From: Citrobacter sedlakii NBRC 105722
GTDB taxonomy: Bacteria; Pseudomonadota; Gammaproteobacteria; Enterobacterales; Enterobacteriaceae
DNA: 64,000 bases
Assembly (NCBI RefSeq): GCF_000759835.1
Contig: NZ_BBNB01000016.1
Span: 1 to 64,000 of the forward strand
Direction of reading: 5' to 3'
Shown here: in pieces, positions 1 to 9,067 of the stretch
Layout: each line of letters opens with the position of its first letter
Numbering within the stretch: the first letter of the stretch is position 1
Translations under genes and position numbers: made by a program
Notes under the pieces: generated by a model
What the model was told of the DNA's origin: nothing
Seen by the model: only the letters and a program-made list of their open reading frames with translations
The model's database searches: none

Positions 1-129
1 TCTCATAAATTGGGTGAAAACTGTGCAGAACCGGCAGTCGCACCATTCGGCTGAAATAGGGAATGCCTGGAAGGCACAACGACTGCCCATTTCGGTTCGT
101 TACATCGATTTTGTTTAAAGGAAAACAAC
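1..129 (+). promoter_or_regulatory. Upstream region of fimA (partial)
   Basis: This is non-coding leader sequence in front of fimA. A good ribosome binding site (AAAGGA, about 118-123) precedes the fimA ATG. In E. coli the invertible promoter fimS and the recombinase genes fimB/fimE lie upstream of fimA. I see no copy of the E. coli 9-bp inverted repeat TTGGGGCCA here, so any switch must lie left of the window. No promoter can be assigned with confidence. Confidence 0.5.
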
Positions 130-678
130 ATGAAAATTAAAACACTGGCAATCGTTGCTATGTCAGCACTGTCCCTGACCTCCGCGGCGGCTCTGGCCGA
201 TACCACCACGGTGAACGGCGGTACAGTACATTTTAAAGGGGAAGTCGTTAACGCAGCCTGCGCCGTTGATGCCGGATCTGTCGATCAAACCGTTCGTCTG
301 GGCCAGGTGCGTTCAGCAAAACTGGCGACGGCGGGGAGCACCAGTTCCGCAGTAGGCTTCAACATTCAGTTGGTTGATTGTGATACCAGCGTCGCCACCA
401 AAGCGTCTGTTGCGTTCTCTGGCGCAGCGGTTGACGCCACCAACACCACCGTACTGGCGCTGCAAAACTCCGCCGCCGGTAGCGCAACCAACGTAGGCGT
501 GCAGATCCTCGACAGCCAGGGCACCCCGCTGGCGCTGGACGGCGCAACCTTTAGCGCGGCGACAGCCCTGAATGACGGCCCGACCAACATCCCGTTCCAG
601 GCGCGTTACTACGCGACAGGCGCTGCGACTGCCGGTATCGCAAACGCCGACGCAACCTTCAAAGTTCAGTACGAATAA
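130..678 (+). CDS. fimA: Type 1 fimbriae major pilin FimA
   Basis: Major structural subunit of type 1 fimbriae, secreted to the periplasm and polymerised by the FimC/FimD chaperone-usher system. The 182-aa protein has a Sec signal peptide ([20 protein letters not shown], cleaved near ALA-D) and two Cys residues, in NAACAVD and LVDCD, that form the pilin disulphide. The N-terminal donor strand region [18 protein letters not shown] and the C-terminal beta-zipper ending KVQYE are nearly those of E. coli FimA, and the length matches. It is the first gene of fimAICDFGH, with a strong ribosome binding site. A GC-rich hairpin follows, which may favour high pilin expression relative to downstream genes. 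Confidence 0.97.
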   Translation: MKIKTLAIVAMSALSLTSAAALADTTTVNGGTVHFKGEVVNAACAVDAGSVDQTVRLGQVRSAKLATAGSTSSAVGFNIQLVDCDTSVATKASVAFSGAAVDATNTTVLALQNSAAGSATNVGVQILDSQGTPLALDGATFSAATALNDGPTNIPFQARYYATGAATAGIANADATFKVQYE

Positions 679-701
679 TCCCTCTGACAGGGACGCATTC
701 A

Positions 702-716
702 GGGCCAGGACGGCCC
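702..716 (+). terminator. Short hairpin between fimA and fimI
   Basis: GGGCC (702-706) and GGCCC (712-716) form a 5-bp GC stem with a 5-nt loop just after fimA. There is no proper U tract, so it may only slow or partly terminate transcription, or stabilise the fimA message. Confidence 0.3.
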
Positions 717-746
717 GTTATCCGCAACAGGACTGAGGTGATAACG

Positions 747-1286
747 ATGCAATGGATGAAATCAGGTCTGCTGATCCTTCTGTTTCCCGTTTGCGCGCTG
801 GCCGGGAACAAATGGAATGTGACGTTACCCGGCGGGAACTTACGTTTTCAGGGGGTCATTATCGCCGAATCCTGCCGCGTCGAGGCAGGCGACAGGCAGA
901 TGACGGTACAGATGGGACAAATCAGCAGTAATCGGTTTCATGCGCCAGGTGAAGATACGGACCCGGTGCCTTTTGATATTCATCTTCAGGATTGCAGCAC
1001 TTCGGTAAGCCAACGTGTCGGCGTGGCGTTTCATGGCGTAGCCGATGGTAAAAATCCCGACGTGCTCTCCGTAGGTGAAGGACCCGGGATCGCGACCGGG
1101 ATCGGCATCGCGTTATTCGATAAAGACGGCAGTCTGGTGCCGCTTAACAGTCCGCCGCTGAGCTGGACACGACTTTATTCCGGGCCAACGACGCTGCATT
1201 TCATCGCGAAGTATCGTTCAACCGGACGCCAGGTAACCGGGGGGGCCGCGAATGCCCAAGCCTGGTTCTCTTTGACCTACCAGTAA
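747..1286 (+). CDS. fimI: Fimbrial protein FimI
   Basis: Minor pilin-like protein of the type 1 operon, thought to terminate or anchor the fimbrial rod at the usher. The 179-aa protein has a short signal peptide ending CALA-GNKWN, the segment [17 protein letters not shown] and the C-terminal motif AWFSLTYQ, all very close to E. coli FimI, which has the same length. The ATG at 747 was chosen because GAGG (735-738) sits 8 nt upstream; an in-frame GTG at 738 would overlap that site. It lies between fimA and fimC as in E. coli. Confidence 0.93.
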   Translation: MQWMKSGLLILLFPVCALAGNKWNVTLPGGNLRFQGVIIAESCRVEAGDRQMTVQMGQISSNRFHAPGEDTDPVPFDIHLQDCSTSVSQRVGVAFHGVADGKNPDVLSVGEGPGIATGIGIALFDKDGSLVPLNSPPLSWTRLYSGPTTLHFIAKYRSTGRQVTGGAANAQAWFSLTYQ

Positions 1287-1321
1287 TTAACCCGCAGAGA
1301 AACGGAATACAGGAAACGACG

Positions 1322-2047
1322 GTGAGTATAACAAGGGTAAACATGAACAAAACATGGGCTATGACGCGCGGCCTGCTGGCCGGGTTACTGCTGGTCGCCA
1401 CCCTGGGCGTGTCTTCTCAGGCTGACGCAGGCGTGGCGCTGGGCGCGACCCGGGTGATCTATCCGGCGGGCCAGAAACAGGTTCAGCTCGCCGTCACCAA
1501 CAATGACGACAGCAGCACGTATCTGATCCAGTCGTGGGTGGAAAACGCCGACGGCGCGAAGGACGGACGCTTTGTGGTCACGCCGCCGCTGTTTGCCATG
1601 CAGGGAAAGAAAGAGAACACCTTACGCATTCTTGACGCGACCAATAATCAGTTGCCGCAAGACCGGGAAAGCCTGTTCTGGATGAACGTAAAAGCGATTC
1701 CGTCGATGGACAAGTCGAAGCTCAGCGAGAATACCCTGCAACTGGCGATCATTAGCCGCATCAAGCTCTATTACCGTCCAGCCAAACTGGCGATGTCGCC
1801 GGATGAGGCGCCAGCAAAGCTGCGATTTCGCCGCGCGCCGGGCACGCTGACGCTGATTAACCCGACGCCTTATTACCTGACGGTCACCGAACTCAATGCC
1901 GGCACCAGGGTACTGGAAAACGCGCTGGTCCCGCCGATGGGCGAAGCCCAGGTGAAATTACCGGCCGATGCAGGTCGCGAGATTACTTACAAGACCATAA
2001 ATGATTATGGCGCGCTGACGCCGCGTATGACAGGCGCAATGCAATAA
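1322..2047 (+). CDS. fimC: Fimbrial chaperone FimC
   Basis: Periplasmic PapD-like chaperone that folds and caps FimA, FimI, FimF, FimG and FimH and delivers them to FimD by donor-strand complementation. After a signal peptide (ADA-GVALGATRVIYPAGQKQ) there are two Ig-like domains. The conserved chaperone features are the G1 strand around LQLAIISRIKLYYRP and the cleft basic residues. The GTG start at 1322, with AGGA 7 nt upstream, gives 241 aa and a 36-aa leader, as in E. coli; an ATG at 1343 with its own AAGGG is the alternative. It is transcribed with fimD, 74 bp downstream. Confidence 0.95.
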   Translation: MSITRVNMNKTWAMTRGLLAGLLLVATLGVSSQADAGVALGATRVIYPAGQKQVQLAVTNNDDSSTYLIQSWVENADGAKDGRFVVTPPLFAMQGKKENTLRILDATNNQLPQDRESLFWMNVKAIPSMDKSKLSENTLQLAIISRIKLYYRPAKLAMSPDEAPAKLRFRRAPGTLTLINPTPYYLTVTELNAGTRVLENALVPPMGEAQVKLPADAGREITYKTINDYGALTPRMTGAMQ

Positions 2048-2121
2048 CGAACGGGGAAACCAGCGAGATCCCCTGAACAAAAAAAGAACTGACAGCCGGG
2101 CGATTTCGGACCGGAGGGACT

Positions 2122-4758
2122 ATGTCATATCTGAAATTTGGACTCGAACGTTTGGGGTCCCGGCGTAGGCGGCATGACGCTCCGCGTTTGGCTGGCGCAC
2201 AGGCGCTGCTCCCCTTTGCCCTTTTGCTTGCCTCGCACTCATTTTCCGCGCAAGCGGAGCTTTATTTTAACCCGCGTTTTCTGGCGGACGACCCTGCGGC
2301 CGTGGCGGATCTTTCCGGCTTCGAAAAGGGGCAGGAACTGCCGCCGGGCACGTATCGCGTGGATATTTACCTTAACAACGGGTATATGACCACCCGCGAT
2401 GTCACCTTCAATGCCAGCGAAAATGGTCATGGGTTAGCGCCATGCCTGACGCGCGGCCAGCTTGTCAGTATGGGGTTGAACGCCGCAGCCGTCAGTGACA
2501 TCAACACGCTGGCGGCTGACGCCTGCGTGCCGTTAACCGGGATGATTAAAGACGCCACTGCCCGTTTAGACGTGGGGCAACAGCGGCTGTACCTGACCAT
2601 CCCTCAGGCCTTTATGGGAAGCCAGGCGCGTGGTTATATCCCGCCGGAAATGTGGGATAACGGCATCACCGCCGGGCTGCTGAACTACAACTTTACGGGT
2701 AATAATGTCGAAAACGATGTCGGCGGCAGCAGTCATTACGCGTATCTGAACTTGCAGAGCGGGCTGAATCTTGGCGCCTGGCGTTTGCGTGATAACACCA
2801 CCTGGAGCTACAGCAGCGGCGGAAGTGCATCCAGTAATGAAAACAGGTGGCAGCACGTCAACACCTGGCTGGAGCGGGATATCACGCCTTTACGTTCACG
2901 ACTGACGCTTGGCGACAGCTACACCAACGGCGATATTTTCGACGGGATTAACTTCCGTGGCGCGCAACTGGCCTCTGACGACAACATGCTGCCGGACAGC
3001 CAAAAAGGGTTTGCCCCGGTGATCCACGGTATTGCTCGCGGGACGGCGCAGGTATCCGTCAAACAAAACGGTTATGAGATCTACCACAGCACGGTGCCGC
3101 CGGGTCCGTTCACCATCAACGATCTCTACGCGGCTGGCAACGGCGGCGATCTGCAGGTCACGATCAAAGAAGCCGATGGCAGCAGCCAGAATTTCACCGT
3201 GCCCTATTCGTCGGTTCCGGTGCTGCAACGTGAAGGCCATACCCGTTTTGCCCTCACCGCCGGGGAATACCGTAGCGGTAACGATCAGCAGGAAGAACCT
3301 AAATTCTTTCAGAGCACCCTGCTGCACGGGCTTCCGGCTGGCTGGACGCTGTATGGCGGCACCCAACTGGCGGATCGCTATCGCGCCTTCAACCTCGGGG
3401 TCGGTAAAAACATGGGAGAGTTGGGCGCGCTGTCGGTTGACGTGACACAAGCCAATTCCACCCTGCCCGATGACAGTAAACATCAGGGTCAGTCGGTCCG
3501 TTTTCTCTATAACAAGTCGCTCACCGATGTCGGCACCAACATTCAGTTGGTGGGCTATCGCTATTCCACGCAGGGGTATTACAGCTTTGCCGACACCACC
3601 TACAAGCGGATGAGCGGCTATGACGTGCAGACCCAGGATGGCGTGATTCAGGTGAAGCCCACGTTCACCGATTACTACAACCTTGCCTATAACAAGCGCG
3701 GCAAGGTGCAGGTCAGTGTCACTCAACAGTTAGGCCGCACCGCCACGCTCTATCTGAGCGGCAGCCATCAGACTTACTGGGGCAACGACAGCGCCGACGA
3801 ACAGTTTCAGGCCGGACTGAACGCCGCCATTAACGACATCAACTGGACACTGAGCTACAGCCTGACCAAAAACGCCTGGCAGGACGGACGCGATCAGATG
3901 CTGGCCATCAACGTCAACATCCCGTTCAGTCACTGGCTGCGATCCGACAGCAAATCCGTCTGGCGCCACGCCAGCGCCAGCTACAGCATGTCCGACGATC
4001 TTAACGGTCGGATGACCAACCTCGCAGGGCTGTACGGCACGCTACTGGAAGACAACAACCTGAGCTACAGCGTGCAGACCGGCTACGCGGGCGGCGGCGA
4101 GGGCAACAGCGGCGGCAGCGGCTATGCCGCGTTGAGCTATCGCGGCGGCTACGGCAACGCCAACGTCGGCTATAGCCGTAGCGACGGCATTAAACAGCTC
4201 TACTACGGCATGAGCGGCGGCGTGCTGGCGCATGCCAACGGCGTGACGTTCAGCCAGCCGCTAAATGACACGGTGGTGCTGGTGAAAGCGCCGGGCGCGG
4301 AAGGCGCGAAAGTGGAAAACCAGACGGGTGTCCGCACCGACTGGCGCGGTTATGCCGTTCTGCCGTACGCCACGGAATACCGGGAAAACCGCGTCGCGCT
4401 GGACACCAACACCCTTGCGGACAATGTCGATCTTGACGACGCGGTGGTCAGCGTCGTGCCGACACACGGTGCGATTGTCCGTGCGGAATTTAAAGCCCAT
4501 GTCGGGATGAAGCTACTGATGACGTTGATCCACAACGGCAAACCGGTTCCCTTTGGCGCAATGGTGACATCGGAAAGCAACCAGAGCGGCAGCATCGTTG
4601 CCGATAACGGCCAGGTTTATCTGAGCGGAATGCCGCTTGCGGGGCGCGTGCGGGTGAAATGGGGCGACGGCGCGAACGCCAGTTGTGTGGCGGACTACCG
4701 TCTCCCCGCCGAAAGCCAGCAACAGTTGCTCAGCCAGCTCACGGCGGTATGCCGTTAA
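2122..4758 (+). CDS. fimD: Outer membrane usher FimD
   Basis: Outer membrane usher that receives chaperone-subunit complexes and translocates the growing type 1 fimbria. The 878-aa length equals E. coli FimD. After a long signal peptide, the mature protein starts [13 protein letters not shown] and shows the N-terminal periplasmic domain, the beta-barrel with plug (about residues 150-660), and C-terminal domains containing [18 protein letters not shown]. The paired Cys near the C-terminus (ASCVADY and the final VCR) are conserved. The stop TAA lies within the ribosome binding region of fimF, so the two genes are probably translationally coupled. Confidence 0.97.
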   Translation: MSYLKFGLERLGSRRRRHDAPRLAGAQALLPFALLLASHSFSAQAELYFNPRFLADDPAAVADLSGFEKGQELPPGTYRVDIYLNNGYMTTRDVTFNASENGHGLAPCLTRGQLVSMGLNAAAVSDINTLAADACVPLTGMIKDATARLDVGQQRLYLTIPQAFMGSQARGYIPPEMWDNGITAGLLNYNFTGNNVENDVGGSSHYAYLNLQSGLNLGAWRLRDNTTWSYSSGGSASSNENRWQHVNTWLERDITPLRSRLTLGDSYTNGDIFDGINFRGAQLASDDNMLPDSQKGFAPVIHGIARGTAQVSVKQNGYEIYHSTVPPGPFTINDLYAAGNGGDLQVTIKEADGSSQNFTVPYSSVPVLQREGHTRFALTAGEYRSGNDQQEEPKFFQSTLLHGLPAGWTLYGGTQLADRYRAFNLGVGKNMGELGALSVDVTQANSTLPDDSKHQGQSVRFLYNKSLTDVGTNIQLVGYRYSTQGYYSFADTTYKRMSGYDVQTQDGVIQVKPTFTDYYNLAYNKRGKVQVSVTQQLGRTATLYLSGSHQTYWGNDSADEQFQAGLNAAINDINWTLSYSLTKNAWQDGRDQMLAINVNIPFSHWLRSDSKSVWRHASASYSMSDDLNGRMTNLAGLYGTLLEDNNLSYSVQTGYAGGGEGNSGGSGYAALSYRGGYGNANVGYSRSDGIKQLYYGMSGGVLAHANGVTFSQPLNDTVVLVKAPGAEGAKVENQTGVRTDWRGYAVLPYATEYRENRVALDTNTLADNVDLDDAVVSVVPTHGAIVRAEFKAHVGMKLLMTLIHNGKPVPFGAMVTSESNQSGSIVADNGQVYLSGMPLAGRVRVKWGDGANASCVADYRLPAESQQQLLSQLTAVCR

Positions 4759-4768
4759 GGACATGAAG

Positions 4769-5296
4769 ATGAAAAAACGCTTTTACCTGCTGGTCGCGGT
4801 GCTTTCGCTGGTCGCCGCGAACACCCGGGCCGCTGACAGCACGATCACCATCAGCGGCTACGTCAGAGACAACGCCTGCGCCGTGGCGGGGGAATCAAAA
4901 GATTTCACCGTCGACCTGCTGGATAACGCCGCGAAGCAGTTCAGCAGCGTCGGCGCGACGACGCCGCTGGTGCCGTTTCGGATTGTACTGTCCCCCTGCG
5001 GCAGTTCAGTAACCGCGGTGAAGGTGGGCTTTGTCGGCGTCGCCGATAGCGACAACACCAGCCTGTTAAAGCTTGATAGCGGCGCGTCAGCGGCGGCGGG
5101 AATGGGCGTGCAGATCCTCAATGGCCGGCAGACGTCGCTGCCGCTCAACGCCGCTTCCTCCGCTATTCCGTGGACCACATTGACGCCCGGACAGCCTAAC
5201 ACGCTGAATTTTTACGCCCGTCTGATGGCGACACAGGTGCCGGTAACGCCGGGACACGTTAACGCGACAGCAACATTTACTCTCGAATTTCAGTAA
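4769..5296 (+). CDS. fimF: Type 1 fimbriae tip-fibrillum adaptor FimF
   Basis: Adaptor pilin joining the FimA rod to FimG in the tip fibrillum. The signal peptide ends [14 protein letters not shown], and the fold carries the pilin Cys pair (NACAVAG, SPCGSS) and the terminal ATFTLEFQ zipper, closely matching E. coli FimF (176 aa). The start ATG at 4769 is preferred because AAGGA (4757-4761) lies 7 nt upstream; the ATG at 4763 is too close to it. Only 10 bp separate the fimD stop from this start. Confidence 0.94.
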   Translation: MKKRFYLLVAVLSLVAANTRAADSTITISGYVRDNACAVAGESKDFTVDLLDNAAKQFSSVGATTPLVPFRIVLSPCGSSVTAVKVGFVGVADSDNTSLLKLDSGASAAAGMGVQILNGRQTSLPLNAASSAIPWTTLTPGQPNTLNFYARLMATQVPVTPGHVNATATFTLEFQ

Positions 5297-5308
5297 GCGG
5301 AGGCTCTG

Positions 5309-5809
5309 ATGAAATGGTTTCAATCCGGCTGGCTGTTAACGGTACTGCTGGCGGTCTCCCCAACGCCGCACGCCGCCGACGTGACCATCACGGTAAACGG
5401 CAAGGTGGTGGCGAAGCCCTGCACGGTCTCTACCGTCAATGCCACCGTCGATCTTGGCGATCTTTACACCTTCAGCCTGGTGTCTGCCGGATCGTCTTCA
5501 GCATGGCACAGCGTGGCGCTCGATCTCAGCAACTGTCCGGTTGGCACCTCGCGCGTGGTCGCCAGCTTCAGCGGTACGGCTGACAGCACCGGCTATTACA
5601 AAAACCAGGGCACCGCCAGCAATATCCAGCTCGAATTACAGGACGACAGCGGCAATACCCTGAACACCGGCGCAACAAAATCAGTACAGGTGGATGACGC
5701 CTCGCAGTCCGCCCGTTTTCCCCTGCAGGTTAGAGCGCTCTCGGTGAACGGCGGTGCGACCCAGGGGACGATTCAGGCGGTGATTAACGTGACTTATACC
5801 TATGCCTGA
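5309..5809 (+). CDS. fimG: Type 1 fimbriae tip-fibrillum protein FimG
   Basis: Pilin that connects FimF to the adhesin FimH; its N-terminal donor strand completes the FimH pilin domain. The 166-aa product has a signal peptide ending PHA-ADVTITVNGKVVAKPC and the conserved segments VSTVNATVDLGDLY and GTIQAVINVTYTYA, almost identical to E. coli FimG. GGAGG precedes the ATG. It is separated from fimF by 12 bp and from the fimH start by 16 bp. Confidence 0.95.
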   Translation: MKWFQSGWLLTVLLAVSPTPHAADVTITVNGKVVAKPCTVSTVNATVDLGDLYTFSLVSAGSSSAWHSVALDLSNCPVGTSRVVASFSGTADSTGYYKNQGTASNIQLELQDDSGNTLNTGATKSVQVDDASQSARFPLQVRALSVNGGATQGTIQAVINVTYTYA

Positions 5810-5825
5810 GCAGGAGAAAAAGTTG

Positions 5826-6731
5826 ATGAAAAAAGTGTTCGCCCTACTTACCACCCTGCTGCTGTTGGGCTGGTCGCTCAACGCCTGGTCCTTCGCCTGT
5901 AAAACCGCCAACGGAACGACCATCCCCATTGGCGGCGGCAGTGCTAACGTCTATGTCAATCTCGCGCCTGCCGTCAACGTCGGGCAAAACCTGGTGGTGG
6001 ATCTTTCAACGCAGATTTTTTGTCATAACGACTACCCGGAAAGCATGACCGACTATGTGACCCTTCAGCAGGGTTCCGCCTACGGCGGCGTTTTGTCGAG
6101 CTTTTCCGGTACCGTCAAATATAATGGCACCAGCTATCCGTTCCCGACCACCAGCGAAACCGCGCGGATCATCTACAATTCGAAAACCGATCAGCCGTGG
6201 CCGACCATTCTCTACCTGACGCCCATCAGTTCCGCTGGCGGGGTGGCGATCAGCGCGGGTACGCTTATCGCAAAGCTGATCCTTCGCCAGCGAAACGACA
6301 AAAACAGCGACGACTTTCAGTTTGTCTGGAACATCTACGCCAACAACAACGTGGTGGTGCCCACCGGCGGCTGCGACGTTTCGGCCCGCAACGTGACGGT
6401 GACGCTACCCGACTACCCCGGCTCTGTAGCAATCCCGCTAACGGTCTACTGCGCGCAAAGCCAGAATCTGGCGTATTACCTTTCCGGCGCCACCGCGGAT
6501 GCCGCAAACTCGATCTTCACCAATACCGCCTCGGCCACGCCGGCGAAAGGAGTAGGCGTTCAGCTTACCCGCAACGGCAGCATCGTGCCCGCCAACAGTA
6601 CGGTCTCTTTAGGTACGGTAAGCACCTCCGCCGTCAGTCTCGGTCTCACCGCCAACTACGCACGCACCAGCGGACAGGTCACGGCAGGCAACGTACAGTC
6701 AATCATTGGGGTGACGTTTGTTTATCAGTAA
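5826..6731 (+). CDS. fimH: Type 1 fimbriae mannose-binding adhesin FimH
   Basis: Two-domain tip adhesin: lectin domain (mature residues 1-156), linker, then an incomplete Ig pilin domain completed by FimG. The signal peptide ends NAWS and mature numbering starts at Phe1, which forms part of the mannose pocket. Counting from it, the pocket residues Asn46, Asp47, Asp54, Gln133, Asn135, Asp140 and Phe142 are all retained. The tyrosine gate is not: Tyr48 is present, but position 52 is Met (codon 6045-6047) and position 137 is Lys (codon 6300-6302), where E. coli has Ile and Tyr. The start ATG at 5826 has AGGAG 9 nt upstream. The last gene of the structural fim operon. Confidence 0.96.
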   Translation: MKKVFALLTTLLLLGWSLNAWSFACKTANGTTIPIGGGSANVYVNLAPAVNVGQNLVVDLSTQIFCHNDYPESMTDYVTLQQGSAYGGVLSSFSGTVKYNGTSYPFPTTSETARIIYNSKTDQPWPTILYLTPISSAGGVAISAGTLIAKLILRQRNDKNSDDFQFVWNIYANNNVVVPTGGCDVSARNVTVTLPDYPGSVAIPLTVYCAQSQNLAYYLSGATADAANSIFTNTASATPAKGVGVQLTRNGSIVPANSTVSLGTVSTSAVSLGLTANYARTSGQVTAGNVQSIIGVTFVYQ

Positions 6732-6798
6732 CGCAGGCGGGTTACGACAGGATTATGTTCTGTCGCCCTGCGCGTTCGCTGCCGAGGGAGTGGCGAGA

Positions 6799-8199
6799 AT
6801 GATGACGCCAGAGCGCGGGCATCTGACGCGTCTGCATCCGCAAACATTGGTGATGACGCCGCTGCCGGCGCTGGCGTCGGCACGCCGGATAGTGGTGTTT
6901 TTACCGGAGGATCCTCTCTGGCTGCTCACAACGCTGCAACAGGCGGCCCTTCTGCTGGATCAGGCCGCCACGCCGTTGCCGATGCTGATCCTCAGCCGCT
7001 GTCCGAATGGTTGGCTGTGGCACACGCTTCTTCATCTTGTCGCCGACCGCGCGTTGCTGTCCGAAGTGCGCGCCGCCTCGTCCGACCTGCCCGCCCGCTG
7101 TATTGCGGCGCTGCTTCGCGGTCACGCTTTACAGGCGTATCCGCCCCTGCCGACGCTGGCGGAAAAGGAGGCGTTGATTCGCCATAAACCCGCCGCCGGC
7201 CTCAGCAAACCGGAACTGATCACCATTCTCGATTTACTGCACGGCGCCAACATTGCGGAACGGGCGCTGCACCGTGGCGTGAGCCAAAAAACCCTTTATA
7301 ACCAGAGAACTTCAGGACTGAAAAAGATGGCGGAACATCACCCGCAGCTGGCGGCGAATTTTCCCGGTCACCCGGTGACCGCGCAGAATAAAATAGACGG
7401 CGAAGATCTCTCTGCTTTTGAGCGTGAGTTTGTGCATGCAATCCACTGCCGGGATCTTTTTCCGGTTTTCCAGCCCATCGTGGATGACGAACAGCGGCTA
7501 CAGGGTATGGAGATCCTCTCGCGCTGGCGGCGCGACGGGACGATTCTCCAGCCCGGCGCATTTTTGCCAGAGATACAGGCCGACTATGCCTGGCTGGTGC
7601 TCACCGCCTTTGTTCTGCAGGAGGCCGTGCAGAAGATCAATCGCTATCCAGGCTCGTTTTATTTCTCCATTAACATACCGCGAGCGATTGCCGGTCACAT
7701 CCATCTTCCCCGCATGCTGGAAACCGCACGTCAACAGTTGCGCCAGCCCCGACATGTCGACAGGCTGGTACTGGAATTTGCTGAAACCATCGATTTCCGG
7801 TTACAGGCTCACGCCGCCGCCAACATTGCAGAATTACAGCGGCTCGGTTTTCGTATTGCGCTGGACGACTGTTATTCGCAGGGTAGCGTGTTTTTTCCGG
7901 TCAGACAGATCCGCTTTAACGAATACAAGCTGGATATGAGCATTGTTAACGAGATGCAGCACGATCCCCACGCGCTGGCGCTGATTAAAAGTCTGCATTA
8001 TTACTGCAAGCTGACCGGCAGCCGCTGCGTTGCCGAAGGCGTGGACAGCGACGAAAAGTTCAGGATGCTGAAGGCGCTGGGTATCGATCGTTTTCAGGGC
8101 TACCTTATTTCCCCGCCGGTGAACGGAATGGAACTGGAGGCGTTGATGCTGCGAGAGCGCGAGGAACGGGACGAGTGTGAAGATAAAGCCGACGCATAA
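6799..8199 (+). CDS. fimK: FimK-like HTH-EAL cyclic-di-GMP phosphodiesterase
   Basis: Probable regulator of type 1 fimbriae through c-di-GMP hydrolysis; Klebsiella fimK occupies the same place after fimH. The 466-aa protein has an N-terminal region of about 190 aa ending in a LuxR-like helix-turn-helix (RGVSQKTLYNQRTSGLKKM), then an EAL domain from about residue 205. Signature residues present are Glu (MEILSRWR), Asn (SINIP), Glu (LEFAET), Asp-Asp (ALDDC), Lys (EYKLD), Glu (AEGV) and FQGY. Loop 6, normally DDFGTGYS, reads DDCYSQGS, so full activity is not certain. The ATG at 6799 follows GGGAG; the reading frame extends upstream only into fimH. It lies 67 bp after fimH and may be co-transcribed. 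Confidence 0.85.
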   Translation: MMTPERGHLTRLHPQTLVMTPLPALASARRIVVFLPEDPLWLLTTLQQAALLLDQAATPLPMLILSRCPNGWLWHTLLHLVADRALLSEVRAASSDLPARCIAALLRGHALQAYPPLPTLAEKEALIRHKPAAGLSKPELITILDLLHGANIAERALHRGVSQKTLYNQRTSGLKKMAEHHPQLAANFPGHPVTAQNKIDGEDLSAFEREFVHAIHCRDLFPVFQPIVDDEQRLQGMEILSRWRRDGTILQPGAFLPEIQADYAWLVLTAFVLQEAVQKINRYPGSFYFSINIPRAIAGHIHLPRMLETARQQLRQPRHVDRLVLEFAETIDFRLQAHAAANIAELQRLGFRIALDDCYSQGSVFFPVRQIRFNEYKLDMSIVNEMQHDPHALALIKSLHYYCKLTGSRCVAEGVDSDEKFRMLKALGIDRFQGYLISPPVNGMELEALMLREREERDECEDKADA

Positions 8200-8347
8200 G
8201 GCGTCGGCCCATTGCGGCCTCATCCGTGGCGAACCTTGCGCGTGAGATAATCACGACCCGCAATGAAAATTCCTGGAGTGATGCCGATTCTCTTGTCCCG
8301 GCGCGGTGATGCGATAAAATCCCCCTCTTTGCCTCAGGAGTTGTTGC

Positions 8348-9067
8348 GTGAAACCGGAAAAGCGAGAACGTAGAATTTCCATCATGCCGCTCGGCAATCC
8401 TTTCCCTCCCCGTCACTGTTCCCTCTGTCCTAAAGGCACCGCGATTGACCGTAACAATGAACGAGGGTTGATCGACAAAAGAAGACGATTTGCGCCAGGC
8501 GATATCATCGCCTCACAGGGAAAACCGGCAGCGTCGCTGTTTGTTATTCATGAGGGGTACTGCACCGCTCAGGTAGAAATGAATAACAAGGCGGTGGTCA
8601 GTCGTTTCTTTCTGCCAGGCGACATCATGGCGCTCGATGCGATAAACGATGGGCGCTATCTTTCGACACTTAAAGCCGCCACGGCTGCCGAGATTTGTCA
8701 TATCAATCTTTCCCGCTTACTTGAAACCGCCGCTAACGACCCTACGGTTGCGGCGTCGGTGATTAAATTTCTCAGCCATGACAGCGGCTTTATGGTGGAA
8801 AAGCTTCAGCGCTACGCCAATAAACATGCCGACGCGAAACTTGCCGCCTTTCTGGTGGAATTCTATGAAATGCATTTGCGAATTGGCCGTCCGGAAACGA
8901 CGCTGCGTCTGCCTTATTCCCGGGAAGATATCGCCAGTTATCTGGAACTTAAAATAGAAACAGTGAGTCGGTCATTAAAAGCGCTTGAACACCTTGGACT
9001 CATTAGTCTGCATCGCGTCCGAACGGTCACGCTACATAGTTATCTGGGGTTAAAGAGTCTGCTTTAA
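8348..9067 (+). CDS. CRP/FNR-family transcriptional regulator
   Basis: A 239-aa regulator with a beta-roll effector domain (about residues 45-150), a long dimerisation helix and a C-terminal winged helix-turn-helix. The recognition helix reads IETVSRSLKALEHLG. Its Glu and Ser-Arg match the E-x-x-S-R residues with which FNR reads TTGAT, rather than CRP's R-E-x-x-x-R. The N-terminus has HCSLC (Cys24, Cys27), aligned with FNR Cys20 and Cys23, and Cys117 aligns with FNR Cys122. The equivalent of FNR Cys29 is missing, but a Cys occurs at 72. It could bind an Fe-S cluster or act as a thiol sensor. The GTG start has AGGAG (8336-8340) at good spacing. It lies between fimK and the ecp operon; a perfect FNR-like site lies 280 bp after its end. 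Confidence 0.85.
   Translation: MKPEKRERRISIMPLGNPFPPRHCSLCPKGTAIDRNNERGLIDKRRRFAPGDIIASQGKPAASLFVIHEGYCTAQVEMNNKAVVSRFFLPGDIMALDAINDGRYLSTLKAATAAEICHINLSRLLETAANDPTVAASVIKFLSHDSGFMVEKLQRYANKHADAKLAAFLVEFYEMHLRIGRPETTLRLPYSREDIASYLELKIETVSRSLKALEHLGLISLHRVRTVTLHSYLGLKSLL

Noticed and set aside
1..129. A fimS-type invertible promoter element upstream of fimA
   Set aside because: No copy of the E. coli inverted repeat TTGGGGCCA is visible and the window starts too close to fimA to judge.
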